Source: Pyronema omphalodes (taxonomy: Eukaryota; Ascomycota; Pezizomycetes; Pezizales; Pyronemataceae). Taken from it: a stretch of DNA of 64,000 bases. Positions 47,943 to 60,600 of this stretch are shown in pieces. Both the position numbers and the translations under genes were made by a program. A model generated the notes under the pieces. It was not told where the DNA came from and made no database searches. It saw nothing but the letters and a program-made list of their open reading frames with translations. Numbering within the stretch: the stretch's first letter is position 1; every line of letters begins with the position of its first letter. Where the stretch lies: assembly GCA_024516155.1 (NCBI GenBank), contig JAJJXM010000035.1:248001-312000 (forward strand). The letters are read 5' to 3'.

Positions 47943-50900
47943 ATGGGGTAGATGGGGTGGAGTTGTTGAATACTAGATGGGGTTTACAGGATACTCTGCA
48001 TAGAGAGCGAGTGCGGTTATGTATAAGCGTTAAGCGTTAAGTAAGATTCGAAGCGAGCATCGAGAATTATGGTAAGGTTCAATAATGATGGTATTCTTTT
48101 TTTTTTGTTTTGTTTGTAAATCTATTTCCCACTTTTCTTTCTTTTGTTACTGGTTGTATGTAACACATGGAGGTAAATAGATTTACTTTATTTAAGAGAT
48201 TTAAGATATATCCTGTTTTCTTTTTTTCTTCTTCTTTTTTGCTGACTCTTTCTGTTGGTTTGGTTTGGTTTGGTTGGTTTCTTGTCTTCTAATTATCTCT
48301 GTGCTACATAATGAAGATCCTCCCCTATACCATCAAAGCAAAAGGAATCACGATGCACCAGCTATTTGGAAGATCAAGATTATCAAACCTTCGACAATCA
48401 ACGTATTTGCCAACCTGATAATCGGATGGAAGTATTATCTTTAGTATTCAGTTTTGATTACGCTTGTTGAATGATTGTAATTTATTGTGTACATTTCCGA
48501 TGACTTTGAACTTGGAAGCATACGCTGGAGGAATTGACATTTTGTAGATGCACGATGTATGATGGCTTGGGTTAAACAGATGGGAAGTAATGATTTTGAG
48601 GACTGGGAAATATAGGATCTGGTGGATCTGGTGGATTGGGTGGATCGGATGGGTGCTACCCTTGGTTAATGTTCCCCAGGGGATTGGGATTAGTCAAGAT
48701 TCGATGGTTGAAAATGTGAGATATAGAGAAGAATACGTTACTCCGGTTCACATGATTGAAATGAGCCGTTTTCTATCTTCTTTTTGCGGGAATAAGACTT
48801 ATATGTATCCAAGTTCTACATTACTATAACTGCCAATGAAGGATGATGGAGGGCAGTATTGTATATTACCACCGAATAATGCCCCGTTAATTAATTCATC
48901 ATTCATATTCTTTCACAAATCCCCCGAGCCAAAAGTTTAATTCCTGCGATTCAAAGACGTCAGGTTTTGGCCGACTGGGAGTCTAGGAGTCTGGGAGTAT
49001 ATAAACACCCCTAATCCCCTCTCCCCCCCCCCCCCCCCCCCCTCCCCTTCCCAACTCTTGACATTCTTGATCCCCATCCATGTATAAGGAGTATCCTCGG
49101 GCCCCATTCCAGCTCGGGTAATAGAGCTGGAAAAATAAATCTCCCCTCACTCAGTGATATCTTGTTTGACTACTTGTTATGTAGCATGCTATAGTTGAAT
49201 AAGATGGAGGTTGGGCGGGGGGGGGTGGGGGTGTGTTGGATTTTTGGACCTTCGGGATAGTGGTGTTTGGTTAAATGCTCTACTGTTTGTAAACTAGAAA
49301 TTGGAATGATTGGATTATTCAAAATATTGGGATTTTGTGGCTGTTGGGCTATAAATTAGATAGTGGAGATATCAATAACCCTTGAACTTAAAAGGTTGGG
49401 AAAACTTGAGCTGGGGTCTGGGGTCTAGAGTCTGAGGTTACAATAGATAGATACTTGGTTGATGGGTGATTATTATGGATGTAATTGGGTACCCGCTCTT
49501 TCTCTCTTCCTGTCTTCTTCTCTTCTTCTCTTCTTCTCTTCTTCTCTTCTTCTCTCCTTCTCTTCCTCCCAGTCGTCGGGGGGGTTTTCTTTTTCTCGTT
49601 TTATTGAGTCGTGTATTATATTTTTACCAATGTGAGGATTTATAAGTTACCACTCACTCATCTTTGCAATAGATTCTTAATGCTTCGGGTTTTTTTTTAT
49701 ATATATAAGCTTTGTTTAGTCTTTATTGTTGCTAACTTCAAATCACCTGTTTTTTTTTTTTTTTTTTTTTTTTTTTTGAAGAAATTGAGAGATACATAAA
49801 GGGAGGACGTATATTTTGAAATACAAAATTACTCGTACCCACCACAATTTTACCCTATGCATATATGCACTACCACATACACGTTCAAAATAAACAAGTT
49901 AAGTTCACACAGTAACAAGTACAAGTACTGTACCCATAACCCTATGTATGCATACAATACCTTCAAAATACAATACCTTCGCAATACCTACATGACACAG
50001 TCTTATACAGCCCTATATGATGCCCCATAGTCATACATACATACAAGCAATCTCTCATCTCGTCCTTGATGAACATTAGTGAAGATCCCACTAAAAAACT
50101 TGCATGACGCACGCACGTTCGCACGCACATCGCTCGCTCGCTCCTTGTATTCCCTGGAGTCTATGTACATACTCAGACCTCGTATTTTTGGGAATCAGAC
50201 ATAACAATTTTTTGGGAGGGGGTTGTTTTTTGGGGAAATTTAGAAAAGGGTTTTTTTATGTGTGTACTCTATCTTGTCTTTTTGGGTTTTTTTTCTGGAG
50301 TTTTTTTCTTCGCTGGAGCGAGCGAGCGATACTTACTGTGACAGATTTTTATGTACTTGAATTTCATTTTTATCGTCTTTTCTGAGATTGGGTGGACGTT
50401 TAGTTATTGCCATTTTTGGTATTTGGAATTTGGGAAAATAATCAAATAAAAAAAGAGGAGTATTGTTATATGTATAATGGTTTTTTCTTAAACTCTTGAT
50501 TGGGCTGCATTGCACTAACATAAACTGAACTGCACTGTTAATTGGTGATTTTAATTTTGATTTGGGTGGTTTTAATTTTGGTGATTTTAGTGATTGGGTG
50601 CTACATAATGAATCCCCCCTCCCTCCTCCTCCTTCTCCTCTGGCTCCAGATCAGTGCGCTGAAGCTTGATGCTTGAAGCTTGAAGCTTGAAATATTCAAG
50701 GGGAATTAGCGGCAGCGGGGGGATGGAGGGAGGGAGGCGAGACAACGAAAAAGTGGGCGTTGGCCTGGCTGGCTGAGTTGGCTACGCGTAACGCTAGAAC
50801 GCCCGCAAGTTTTCCTGACCCCCTACCTAAACCCACCCTGTCGTTCATGCTATATTCAGTAACACATCAGCACCAGGGCGTACCAAAGCTGGGTACCTAC

Positions 50901-51200
50901 CACCCATAGCTAATTTCCCCCACTCCACCATCATAGCACCGACCTTTCCTTAGCTAGAAAACTCTCAGACTTCAATCCCCCAAATCCCAAATCCCAACTT
51001 TCTTTTCTTTTCTTTTTCGTTTCCTTCCAGAAATAAGAAAAGTACTTGACTACCATAAGCTAGCTAGCTGCTACTATATCTACTTATGCACCCCCAACTT
51101 CAACGTCAACCTTGACTACTATTCCCACTATTCACACTACCACTACCACTACTACTGCTGCTACAAAGTTATCGTTGAAACATCAGAACCTCAAATCCAG
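47943..51200. other. Intergenic spacer with low-complexity tracts
   Basis: No gene is seen. It contains a 20-base poly-C run (49023-49042), a CTTCTTCTCTT array at 49513-49560, a ~27-base poly-T run at ~49750-49777, and a perfect 16-bp inverted repeat (50129-50144 with 50315-50330). The last ~350 bp are CT-rich, the leader of the sterol acyltransferase gene. Confidence 0.6.
50129..50330. repeat. 16-bp inverted repeat enclosing ~170 bp
   Basis: ATCGCTCGCTCGCTCC at 50129-50144 and its exact reverse complement at 50315-50330 enclose a T- and G-rich core with no coding capacity. It may be a small inverted-repeat element. Because the arms are themselves simple CGCT repeats, chance or slippage is a fair alternative. 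Confidence 0.45.
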
Positions 51201-53190
51201 ATGGAGAATCTGATGACAATGCCACCAGTGGCACATGCCACAGTGACGGAAGCTTCGGCTACTACTACGGCGATTGAGGGAACGAATAATCAATTAAGGG
51301 AACGAAATGGAAATGGAAATGGAGCAACAACGAAACAGAATCTGGAGGAACCACAGCTGTTGAAACCTCAGGTTACGGGTGGAAGCTCAGATGAGGCTTT
51401 GTCAAGGTATGTTCGTTTTGTGTTTCTCGTTTCTTTAAACCCCCCGTTATATGGCAGGAGCTGGCAAAGGCTGTGGAGATTGTGGGTTGTCCTCAGGGGC
51501 ATGAAATGCAATTTCGTCGATTCTCGTCGCGCTTCTTGAGCTTCGGGACACGTTGGCGAAGCTCGAGAGAAAGCTTGAATAGCTTCATACCTTCAGTTCT
51601 ACCCAACAAGCTCCTCACTTTGAGGCTGAGGAGGAATTACAGCTAACATATTCATTCTAGTGGCACCGCAACTCCTCTCCCAGAAGATGCGCCCCCTTCC
51701 GCCGTCAGCATCTCCGTCGCGCGCCGCGTCCGTCGCCGTCTCTTTCCTACAATCGCCTACGAATCTCGAGTTTCGCACTTCGACCCAGCTTCGCAACACC
51801 ATGATTTCCGGGGTTTCTTCTCGCTATTCTGGGTGGGATTAGTGATTATGCTTATCACCACTGTTCTCCGGAACCTAAAAGAGAATGGGTCTATAATGAG
51901 GACGAATATCTTTTCGTTGTTCGCACATGGACCGTTGGAGTTGGCTATTGCGGATTTGGCGATGGTGGCAAGTACGGGGTTCGTGTTGCCGTTGCAGCAG
52001 ATGTATGCGAAAGAAAGTATCAAGATGGGAGATAAAACCATTAGGTGGAATAAGGAGGGACATTGGATTCAGCATGGACTACAGGCTTTCTGGTTGGCGG
52101 TTTGGGTTTATTTGCCGTTCTTCTTCAATTGGCAGTGGACTAGACAGGTCTTTTTTACGTTGCATGCGTTGACTTTATTGATGAAGGTATGTATGTCGAT
52201 GGTTGTACTGTCGGTGGTGGGGGCGGCGGGGGATGCAGATGAAGCGAAACTCAATCGGACGCGGTGGGACGCGAATCATAAAGAACGATAAGCTGACTTG
52301 GTTGATCATAGATCCACTCCTACTCCTTTTACTCGGGACATTTATCGGAATGTTACCACAAACTCAAATCTCTCGATTCGCTCGCCCCAGAGAAAGAAAC
52401 TTCGGAACAATCAGAGCTACGAGAAACTTTGGCCTTTGAACTTACCTCCCCTGATGGCCGTGTCACCTACCCCAACAACCTTACTCGCGAGAACTTTGTC
52501 GATTACATGCTTTGTCCTACTCTCTGCTACGAACTATCCTACCCTCGTGTCCCTACTATCCGCGTCGAAAAACTCCTCGAAACATCCTCCGCGGTTTTCG
52601 GTTGCGTTTTCCTACTCACCGTTGTCAGTGAGGAATACATTCTTCCTGTGATGCAAGATGCGCATATCCGACTTGCAGTATGCACCGGCTACTACGAAGG
52701 ATTTTTGATTCTTCTCGAGAGCATTTCTCTACTCTTATTCCCCTACATGATAACCTTCCTCCTCGTCTTCCTCGTCATCTTCGAATACGTCCTAGGATTC
52801 TTTGCCGAATTAACACGCTTCGGAGACCGCCACTTTTATTCTGATTGGTGGAACTGTTCCGATTGGTTGGAGTTTAGCAGAATGTGGAATGTACCAGTCC
52901 ACCGCTTCTTGCAACGTCATGTCTACAGTATTTCTAGACCGAAACATGGAAGACCTGTTGCTTATCTTGTTACCTTTTTGATTTCGGCTTTGGCTCATGA
53001 ATTGGTCATGTTTTGTTTGACGAAGAAACTGAGAGGTTATGGTTTCGTCTGTCAAATGTTGCAGTTACCGATCGTGGCTATCCAGAGAATCCCATTAGTT
53101 AAGGCGCAGAAGAGATTGAATAATGTCTTGTTTTGGGTTAGTATGATTTGGGGGTTGAGTATGATTTCTAGTTTGTATGTGTTGTTGTAG
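51201..53190 (+). CDS. Sterol O-acyltransferase (Are1/Are2, MBOAT family), ~536 aa
   Basis: The model is 51201-51406, 51661-52186 and 52312-53190, with consistent phases (536 aa). The enzyme esterifies ergosterol with fatty acyl-CoA in the ER membrane for storage in lipid droplets. Family marks are IHSYSFYSGHLSE after the last intron, FYSDWWN (~residues 419-425, acyl-CoA binding), SRMWNVPVHRFLQRHVY, and the active-site His in ISALAHELVM (~473). Multiple membrane helices fill both large exons. The N-terminal ~70 residues are Thr/Asn-rich and unconserved. Intron 1 is 254 bp and holds a coding-like stretch (LLELRDTLAKLERKLE near 51520-51570), so an extra small exon may be missing from this model. 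Fungal DGAT1 is related, but the FYSDWWN form favours sterol acyltransferase. Confidence 0.88.
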
Positions 53191-56100
53191 GAGAAGGATG
53201 GGAACTTGCTGGATGCAGGGTGGTAAGAAGAGAGGATGGGAGGAGAAAGGAAGGTGGAGGATGGATAAAGTCCCAAGAAGTGTCTAGGAAGAGAACCGGG
53301 GAAAGTGGAGATGGAAGCGAAGCAAAAAGCAGAGGAGTATAGGAGAAAATACCATCAGAATGGAACATGGAGCAAGTAAGAAAGTAAGAGAAGGATCATA
53401 AGCAGCGTTCGGAATTTCGGGGACATTTTTGTTTGTTTGTATGCATGGGAAACATATCAGGCGTCTATTTTTTATCATCATTTTTTGTGTTTTTAGATTT
53501 TATCTTCTTCTTTTTTTTACTTAGATATTATATATTATTTGAAAGGGATTTTTATTTGTTTGAATTTTAAGGAATTGGGTTGGAATGTAGTTGTAGTTGT
53601 GGTTTTGAGGAGTGGAAAAGTGAGATGGAATAGGATAGGATACATAAGAAATGAGAATTTGAAAGTATTTCTTTGAGGATTCTGTCGTGATTCGGTGAGG
53701 ATATGAGGATGTAAGGATGTAAGGATGTGAGGATGTGAGAACTGAATGAGCAAGATAATAAAAGCCAATGTAAACACTTCTATTTACTGAGTTTACTAGC
53801 TTTGGTAGTAGACCATGACTATGAACTACTGACTATGGAATATGAAACCTAGACTATGAACCGTGGACTATGGGCTACAGTCTACAGTCTACAAACTAGA
53901 AACCAAAAACCAAAAACCAAAAACCAAAAACCAAAAACCAAAAACCAAAAACCTCGCCAGGTATAGTTTATCATATCCCAATCCCAAACATAGTTCAGCA
54001 TGGTCCGTCCAGGATGGCGGACCTGACAGGGCCACTGTGGTCGTCCGGTTCCATCTGCAACTCAGACGGACAACCGCTATGTGGTCCTTCAGGTCCCATC
54101 CGCGAAACCGACGGGACCGCAGGTGACGGCAGGACCGTAGGTTTCTGGCTAAAATAACCCCCCATTGCCAGTTCCGCTGGAGTCCACGAGATACTAGATA
54201 CCATAGTCCGCAGCGGTGATGATTTTAGAAGTATAGAAGGTGAACCCTTCATTTGTGTAATTATAGTAATTGCAGTAAAACTTTTATACCCAATCACCCC
54301 ACCCATCCACCCATCCATCCACCCATCCATCCACCCACACGGAAATAGCTTCACTGCCTACAGTATGTGGTTTGATATAGTTCACGTTGCTCATGATGGC
54401 TTGATATAGTTTACGAATAGTTCTGCTAGACATATTCCTTTCTATCTAATTTTATTGACATTGGTATTCCATATATCTGCTGTTAAACCGATGATCAGTA
54501 TATCCCATCAGACCCTCCCGAGAAAAAATATTATATACAAGCCATGGTAGATACTAGAACAGGGTTTGTGAGTGATTATTTATGATCTCGGCATGGTCAC
54601 CTATAGTCACTTATAGTTATCTACGGTCCGTCTGGTCCGTCCGGTCCATGGTGATTCAAAGACTACTGGTCTCGGTCCTGCTACGAGATAGGACTGAAAA
54701 TAGTGGTGTGGTTTGGTTCGCGGTTAGGACTGGATTGGATTGGATGGAGGGATGGAGGTGGGGGTGATGGGTTTGGGGGGTTGATTGGGAATATTGGGGA
54801 TTGGGATTGGGATTGGAATGTCTGGAACACATATCTATACCTGTGTGTATTTCTTTCATCCAACAAAGCACTTGGGTCAAGACCATGTAGTTGCTATCAA
54901 CGATGGGAATTATGCAGTAACCTTACTCTAACTAAAAATAGTAATGATCATAATAGAAATAATAGTAGAATCTAATAGTCGGGAGGTGCTTAATTTATGT
55001 AAGGAAAGGAAATGGGTAAATTTGAAATTCATTTGGGACTAAGTAGTTAACTGATAATAAGGAACAGGATGATGATGATGATAAGGATGAAGATGATGAT
55101 GTCTATATCTATCTATGTGTATATCTATATAACAACTTAATGCTCACCAATCCCACCCCCCAACCCCAAACCCCCTCTCTCATATACTAATTACAATTTA
55201 ACAAACTAAACAATAAAAATAAACAAGAGGTATGTTGATAAACAAATAAGTCAACGAACAAACTACTCACTATCTTTCAGTCTTCCATAAAATTATAATT
55301 TACAATCAAATAAAACAAATCACTAGAGGCCAACAGATCCCAAGCCTATCTCCGTGGTCTATACCACCTTTTCTCATCCCATAATCCACCTCCTCTCATC
55401 CCACTACCCGCCTCAATACAGCAAAACAAGAAAACAAGAAAAAAAGAAAACAAGAAAACAAGAAAACAGGAATTCAGGAAAACAGCAACAAGAGTTAGTC
55501 CGCTTTAATTGAATCCAATTTTCACCATGCACCGACCGACGCCTAAAAGGTTCCTTCAGTATTCAATACCAAGAAATCGAAATCTAAATCCTATTCTCAT
55601 GATCTAATCTATCCACATCTAAAGAGGCCTTCAACCCCTCGCCCCCCGCCCCCTCGCCCCCCCGCCCCCCACTCCCCACTCCCCCCAACCACCAACCTCC
55701 CACCCAACCACCCGCGTGCCCAATCCTTGATCCGCCTAGGGTTCCTCCTAGTTGTGGATACTTGAGTGACATTTTGTGATTAGAGGAGTTCGATGTCAGT
55801 AAAACAAGTCATGGTATTGGAGTTAATGGCAATTGGAGACAACATCATACGAGAGCTGTTTGCGGCCATGAATATTGGACGAAAACGAACACCTAAAGAA
55901 ACCAACACTGAGATCATCAGGCCAACTTTTACGAATCACATGTTAAATCACATGGAACGAAGAAAAAATAACCACTGGAAAGAAGCATAAGATTCACAAC
56001 TAAAGGCCTGCCTAACCTGACTCCAATATCCCAAACATAAAGCAGATGCAGCACTGTACATTTGTATGTTAATCATGATTCCATATTGACTTGGTAGAGT

Positions 56101-56354
56101 AAAAACGGTTTTGTTTTGTGTTGTGAAAAAAAGAAAATCCCAAATTTTATTACTCCCCCAAACTGAAAAAGAAAAATCGATAACGAAACAAACACATGAT
56201 TTGGCAGTAGTAAGGTAAGTAAAAAAATTTTGTGTTTTGAATCTTTTTTTTTCATAGCAGTAATATATGACAAGATTCTGTGGCTTAACATCGTAACCTA
56301 TTGTTTTTGAAAGAACAGGAGATGAAGTCATGGACCGTGGCCGGGGCGATGTAC
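53191..56354. other. Repeat-containing intergenic region between convergent genes
   Basis: No gene is seen. It contains a (CCAAAAA)n array at 53900-53953, a patch around 54000-54160 and 54615-54655 where GGTCCGTC/GGACGG motifs recur, CCATCCAC repeats at 54297-54340, and a long C-rich stretch at 55630-55720. Confidence 0.6.
53900..53953. repeat. 7-bp tandem repeat (CCAAAAA)n
   Basis: About seven and a half perfect copies are preceded by two ACAGTCT-type units. It is non-coding. Confidence 0.85.
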
Positions 56355-57677
56355 TTAAGCACCGAGCTTGGGGAAAGCGCTGGAGTCAGCGAGGTTGACG
56401 TTGGCGGCAGCAGGGGCGGGGGCACGTCCTCCACGGGCACCTCCACGGGGAGCACCTCCACGCTGACCTCCGCGCTGTCCATCGCGTCCTCCACGCTGTC
56501 CGTCACGTCCTCCACGCTGTCCTCCACGGCTGGCGTTGGGGTCGACGAACTTAGGCTCGATCTCGATGATCTGCTTCTGCTTACGCTCGCGGGTGCGGGT
56601 CTTGTCCTTGGACTCACCAGCGAAGAAAACCTCCTCGGCGTCGTGGTCGATGGCCTTGGCGTTGGCCCACTTCTTGTCAGAAGTCTCCTGAGGGCGACGG
56701 ATCTCAAGGGTTCCGAGGGCGGCCTTCTTGGCGGCGAGCTCGGCAAGGTACTGGTCGTAGGTCTTGGTCTTGTCCTCCTCCTCGACGGGAGTGGCAGCCT
56801 CCTCTCCGGCGGCAGCCTCAGCTCCCTCAGCGGCGGCCTCCTTAAGAGCAGCCTCCTGTCCCTCGATCTCGGCCTTCAAGGCGCTCTCTCCGGAGTTTCC
56901 TCCCCAGGAAAGGTTGACCTGCTTCTCGTGCTCGCTGGAATATTTGTCAGCAAGAACGCCACCTGACGTCATGAGTATACTGTATCACTCACTCCTTTCC
57001 GGTAGCGTCACGGCGGTCGTCACGGGTACGTCCTCCCTGGCGGCGGGGTCCTCCACGGCCGGCTCCTCCACGGGGGGCAGATCCGTCCTCGTTGGTGGGC
57101 TTGCTACGGTTGCGCTCAGCTCCGGCCTCACGGTCGCGGAAAGCTAAATATTATGTCAGATAAAAGTTGTTTTTGCCTTGGTGGACATTGGTTGTTACTA
57201 ACCAGCGTCGTTTCCGGTGTAGCGGGGCTTTCCTCCACGTCCGTTTCCGCGGGAAGCGGCGGGGGTAGCGGAAGCGGGCTTCTCGTCCTTCTTCTTGGAA
57301 GAGGTGTCCTTCTTCACAACCTCACGGGGGGGACCCTTGGAGGGAACATCTTCCTCTGGGGGGTCGTTGCCTAATCCGCGAGCGTCGAATCAGCATGGTG
57401 TTGTAGAAACAGAACAATGATCGTTCTTGAACAAGTGAAAAAATTCAAGATTGCGTATCGGGCGTGAAGAATCCAGGCATGTAATGATTGAACATACCGA
57501 GGAGGTCGAATGGGTTCTGTTATTGAAAAAATTAGCATATATCGTGGAAAAATCGAAAAAGCTTCTTCTTCCATCTTTTCAACCAGCCCCGCAGAGTGGT
57601 GAATTGAGGGGAGAAAAAACCGGTCCAATTCGATCTGGTGCTGCAATTGCACAAACCTTGGAGGCGACGCCAGACAT
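56355..57677 (-). CDS. Stm1/SERBP1-like ribosome-associated RNA-binding protein, 312 aa, 5 exons
   Basis: Exons on the minus strand are 57657-57677, 57498-57516, 57203-57370, 56993-57143 and 56355-56934. Two micro-exons (21 and 19 bp) encode MSGVASK and NPFDLLG, the latter being the conserved N-terminal box of this family. Lys- and Gly/Arg-rich regions follow (RGGAGRGGPRRQGGRTRDDR), then the hyaluronan/mRNA-binding domain with KTYDQYLAELAAKK and LEIRRP, an RGG-rich segment with repeated GGRDGQR, and the end motif SAFPKLGA. Stm1 and SERBP1 insert into the mRNA channel of idle 80S ribosomes and preserve them during starvation. The phases total 313 codons. Exon 5 could also start at an in-frame ATG at 56972, but that lies in intron 4 of this model. 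Repeats in the RGG segment are in-frame duplications of a 9- to 12-base unit. Confidence 0.9.
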
Positions 57678-60600
57678 TTTGCCGGCTTTGACTTATTGCA
57701 GCCTTTCGGACTCCGCGTGTAAGTTTTTGTGGTGGGTAGTTGTCGTTCGAACAACGAGAGCGCCGACCAAAAGTTTGAATGCTGGTGTTGACTTTGGGGG
57801 AGCTGGACTGGGGGAGGGGAAACGACCGATAGCCTGCGCGATAAACCACACCACACACAATGGGGCAACGCACCAACGTTTTTGGACTGAAACTATCGAT
57901 TGGAGTAAGGCCTGATTAATAGCTGCAGCCAATGAGATTTCTCTATTCAGGGAATTGTTTTTTACTAATTTTCTCGAGATGCGATATTACTGACCAAGCC
58001 TGTTTAGGAAATACTGTGGGCTTCGGACTGCGGACAGGGCTAAACCCCAATGCCAGTTTCCGGGGTGGGAAACTATGACGGTAGGGTGACTGGGGTTACC
58101 GCATATCAGGCTTTGCACGTGGGAAACCAGAAATTTGTGCAGCGGGCAAGTAACAGCGTGCGACTTGCTGCGGTTGCTTTCGTCCAAGTGAGACGTGAGG
58201 AGAAGTGAATATGAATTCAGATTCATGTTGAATACAAAGTGTACTGACGCGCGGGAGTCTTCCAAAGTGCTTTAAAGTTCTGGAAGAGTACGCAGAGCCG
58301 AGAACTTATAGGATAGGTGCAGCAAGTCGTTTGTGCGGTGCACCAAATTCGCATAATCACTACTCTTTGTATACATGGAGAGCTGGCAAACGGCGCACAA
58401 ATACAAATCGGTAAACTGCACTGATGACGTTGATGATGTAACGGTTGCAGTTTGTAGCGATGTAGAGACATCGCTAATCACGCATCAGAAACATCCGATA
58501 GCAACCCAACAAAGTTTCCACGCTGGAAGCCGCGGATGGTAAGCGATGCGGGATGCTTGATGCTCATCATCCGCATCATCGCGGCTTCATCGCATCGTTG
58601 TTTCAGCCTGCGAGGGGTTTAAGTCTGTGGTTCTAGCTGTTATGCAAATGCTTAACCACATGTATGCATCTCTAGAGTGTGAACCTGAGTCCAGGGCCTG
58701 GAGTCGCAGATGACAGCTACCAAGGCGTGCTTCGCAGGGTTTTCTCCATGTTTACAACTTCCATTTGCGTCCGCATCTCTCTCTCATCACATCATCAACC
58801 ACTCACCCTTTGCTTTGTTTCTCTCAACTACTGTGGCTTTCCGGTACCATTCATCGGATGCAGAATGACGCAAATTATCGTGCACCGATGCAACCGCCGC
58901 ACACAACCGCATACAACACTGCACTGGAGGGTCTGGGAACGAGCTGTGATGTGGGGCGTGGAACTTTGATTCTGGAAGCTGTGATGAAGCAACGGCGCGC
59001 AGCGGTACTTGGGATCCTGAAACACTCGGGAAACAGCGTTCTGCCCCGTTCTGCAAGACCGATGTTTGAAGCTGGAGCTACTGATCTACAATTCCCTACG
59101 GTAGCGGAATGTGGCGGAGTGGCTTAGCCACGGATCTTCCGTGATCTGGGTTTGGCCAGAATGGGTGACAGGTGGAAGATGAGCCATGATCTTCAAAGCA
59201 TCAACACCCGGGAACTTTTTAAGATACCCAACTGCAAGGTTAGTTGTCGATTAGATGGAATATTGATTGATGCCCTTCATGAAACATACGCAATCCCATG
59301 AATTGTCATCAAATCCGATAGTGGTGCTGACGTTGAAAAAGGCCTTGAAACATGAGGGATAAGTTCATCCAATCTACGATGGAGCACGAAGATTTGCCAA
59401 AGCTTCCGAGGCGAGGCATGGACTTGTCAAAGACAGCGGCAAATAAAACGTACCAGAAGCAACCTTCTCCAGTAAATTGACAGGGAAGCTTGCTTTCTGC
59501 CTCAGCTGGCTCAATTCGCCCCTTCAAGCGAGTCCTCAGCCAGAAAGCCAAAAGACAGCTGCCATCGTTATTGTCAAGCGACGCCTCAAAGCTGGCGTTC
59601 GATATGAAATCCGTCTACATTTCAGCCGCATATGAACCACCTGACACTCGACGCCTCGTGCATACCGTCATACAGCAGAAGATATGGACCCAAACGAGAC
59701 ACCGGAAGCATGAAATACTCTGACCACAGAACAGAGTTCTGACAGGTGAGGTGATGTCGTGTGGTTCCTTTGGTTCGCCTAAATCCTTCAAATCAACGCG
59801 ATCGCAGTTCATCATGCAACCCCTGCAGCTCAAACCAACAGGGAGCTAAAGAGGAACGAAGGGCCAAAGGTGATCGGGGAGTGACGGGGAACGAAGGAGA
59901 AGCGGCCAATAGTTTCTGAGAACTCCACCACTTACTCCGATCAAGTAGCCGCCGCTTCAAAAGCTCGTTTTAAGGGTCTCTTTTCATAGCTAATAGCTAA
60001 TCGCAGCGAACCTGCAATTTCATTATTAAGGGTCCTCGAGGGACAACTTTGCCTGGAAATCCCCCTGATACAGCGGCCATGGAGATCCACTTGACGGAGA
60101 TCTTGCGGAGTCGCGGACACCACGAGCGCAAGTAGTGAATATGTCTGGAGCCTGGCTAACGGATACATTTATGCACAGCGGATACGATACTCAACTTGGA
60201 AGCTGAATACTCAGAAAAGAAAGAAGCAGGACACCCCGGTTTCCACCGCTCAGCCAGCAGCTTTCAGAAAGATGCATCATCCAGCGTCGTCCATCCTTGA
60301 ACCCATCGCTTTCCGGTGTCATCGTCCCCAGCAATAGCCACGCCAGGCCTGATTGGACCCGGCTTTGTCAAGCTTCAACCAGCGACCCTGAATCCATCCT
60401 AGCACACGCTATGCTAACGCTTCACGCTTCGTTAATTTCCCGCGAAGCAGGAGGAGGTCAAAGGGGATCGTGAAGCGTAGCTGCGTACGGGGGATGAACG
60501 CTGCTATTCCAACAACCGCAACGCTTCATCGGAATAATAAAAATATGTACAGACTAAAGCCAGCCTGTGCACTGCAGGCCGCTTTGCTATGGTACAATTC

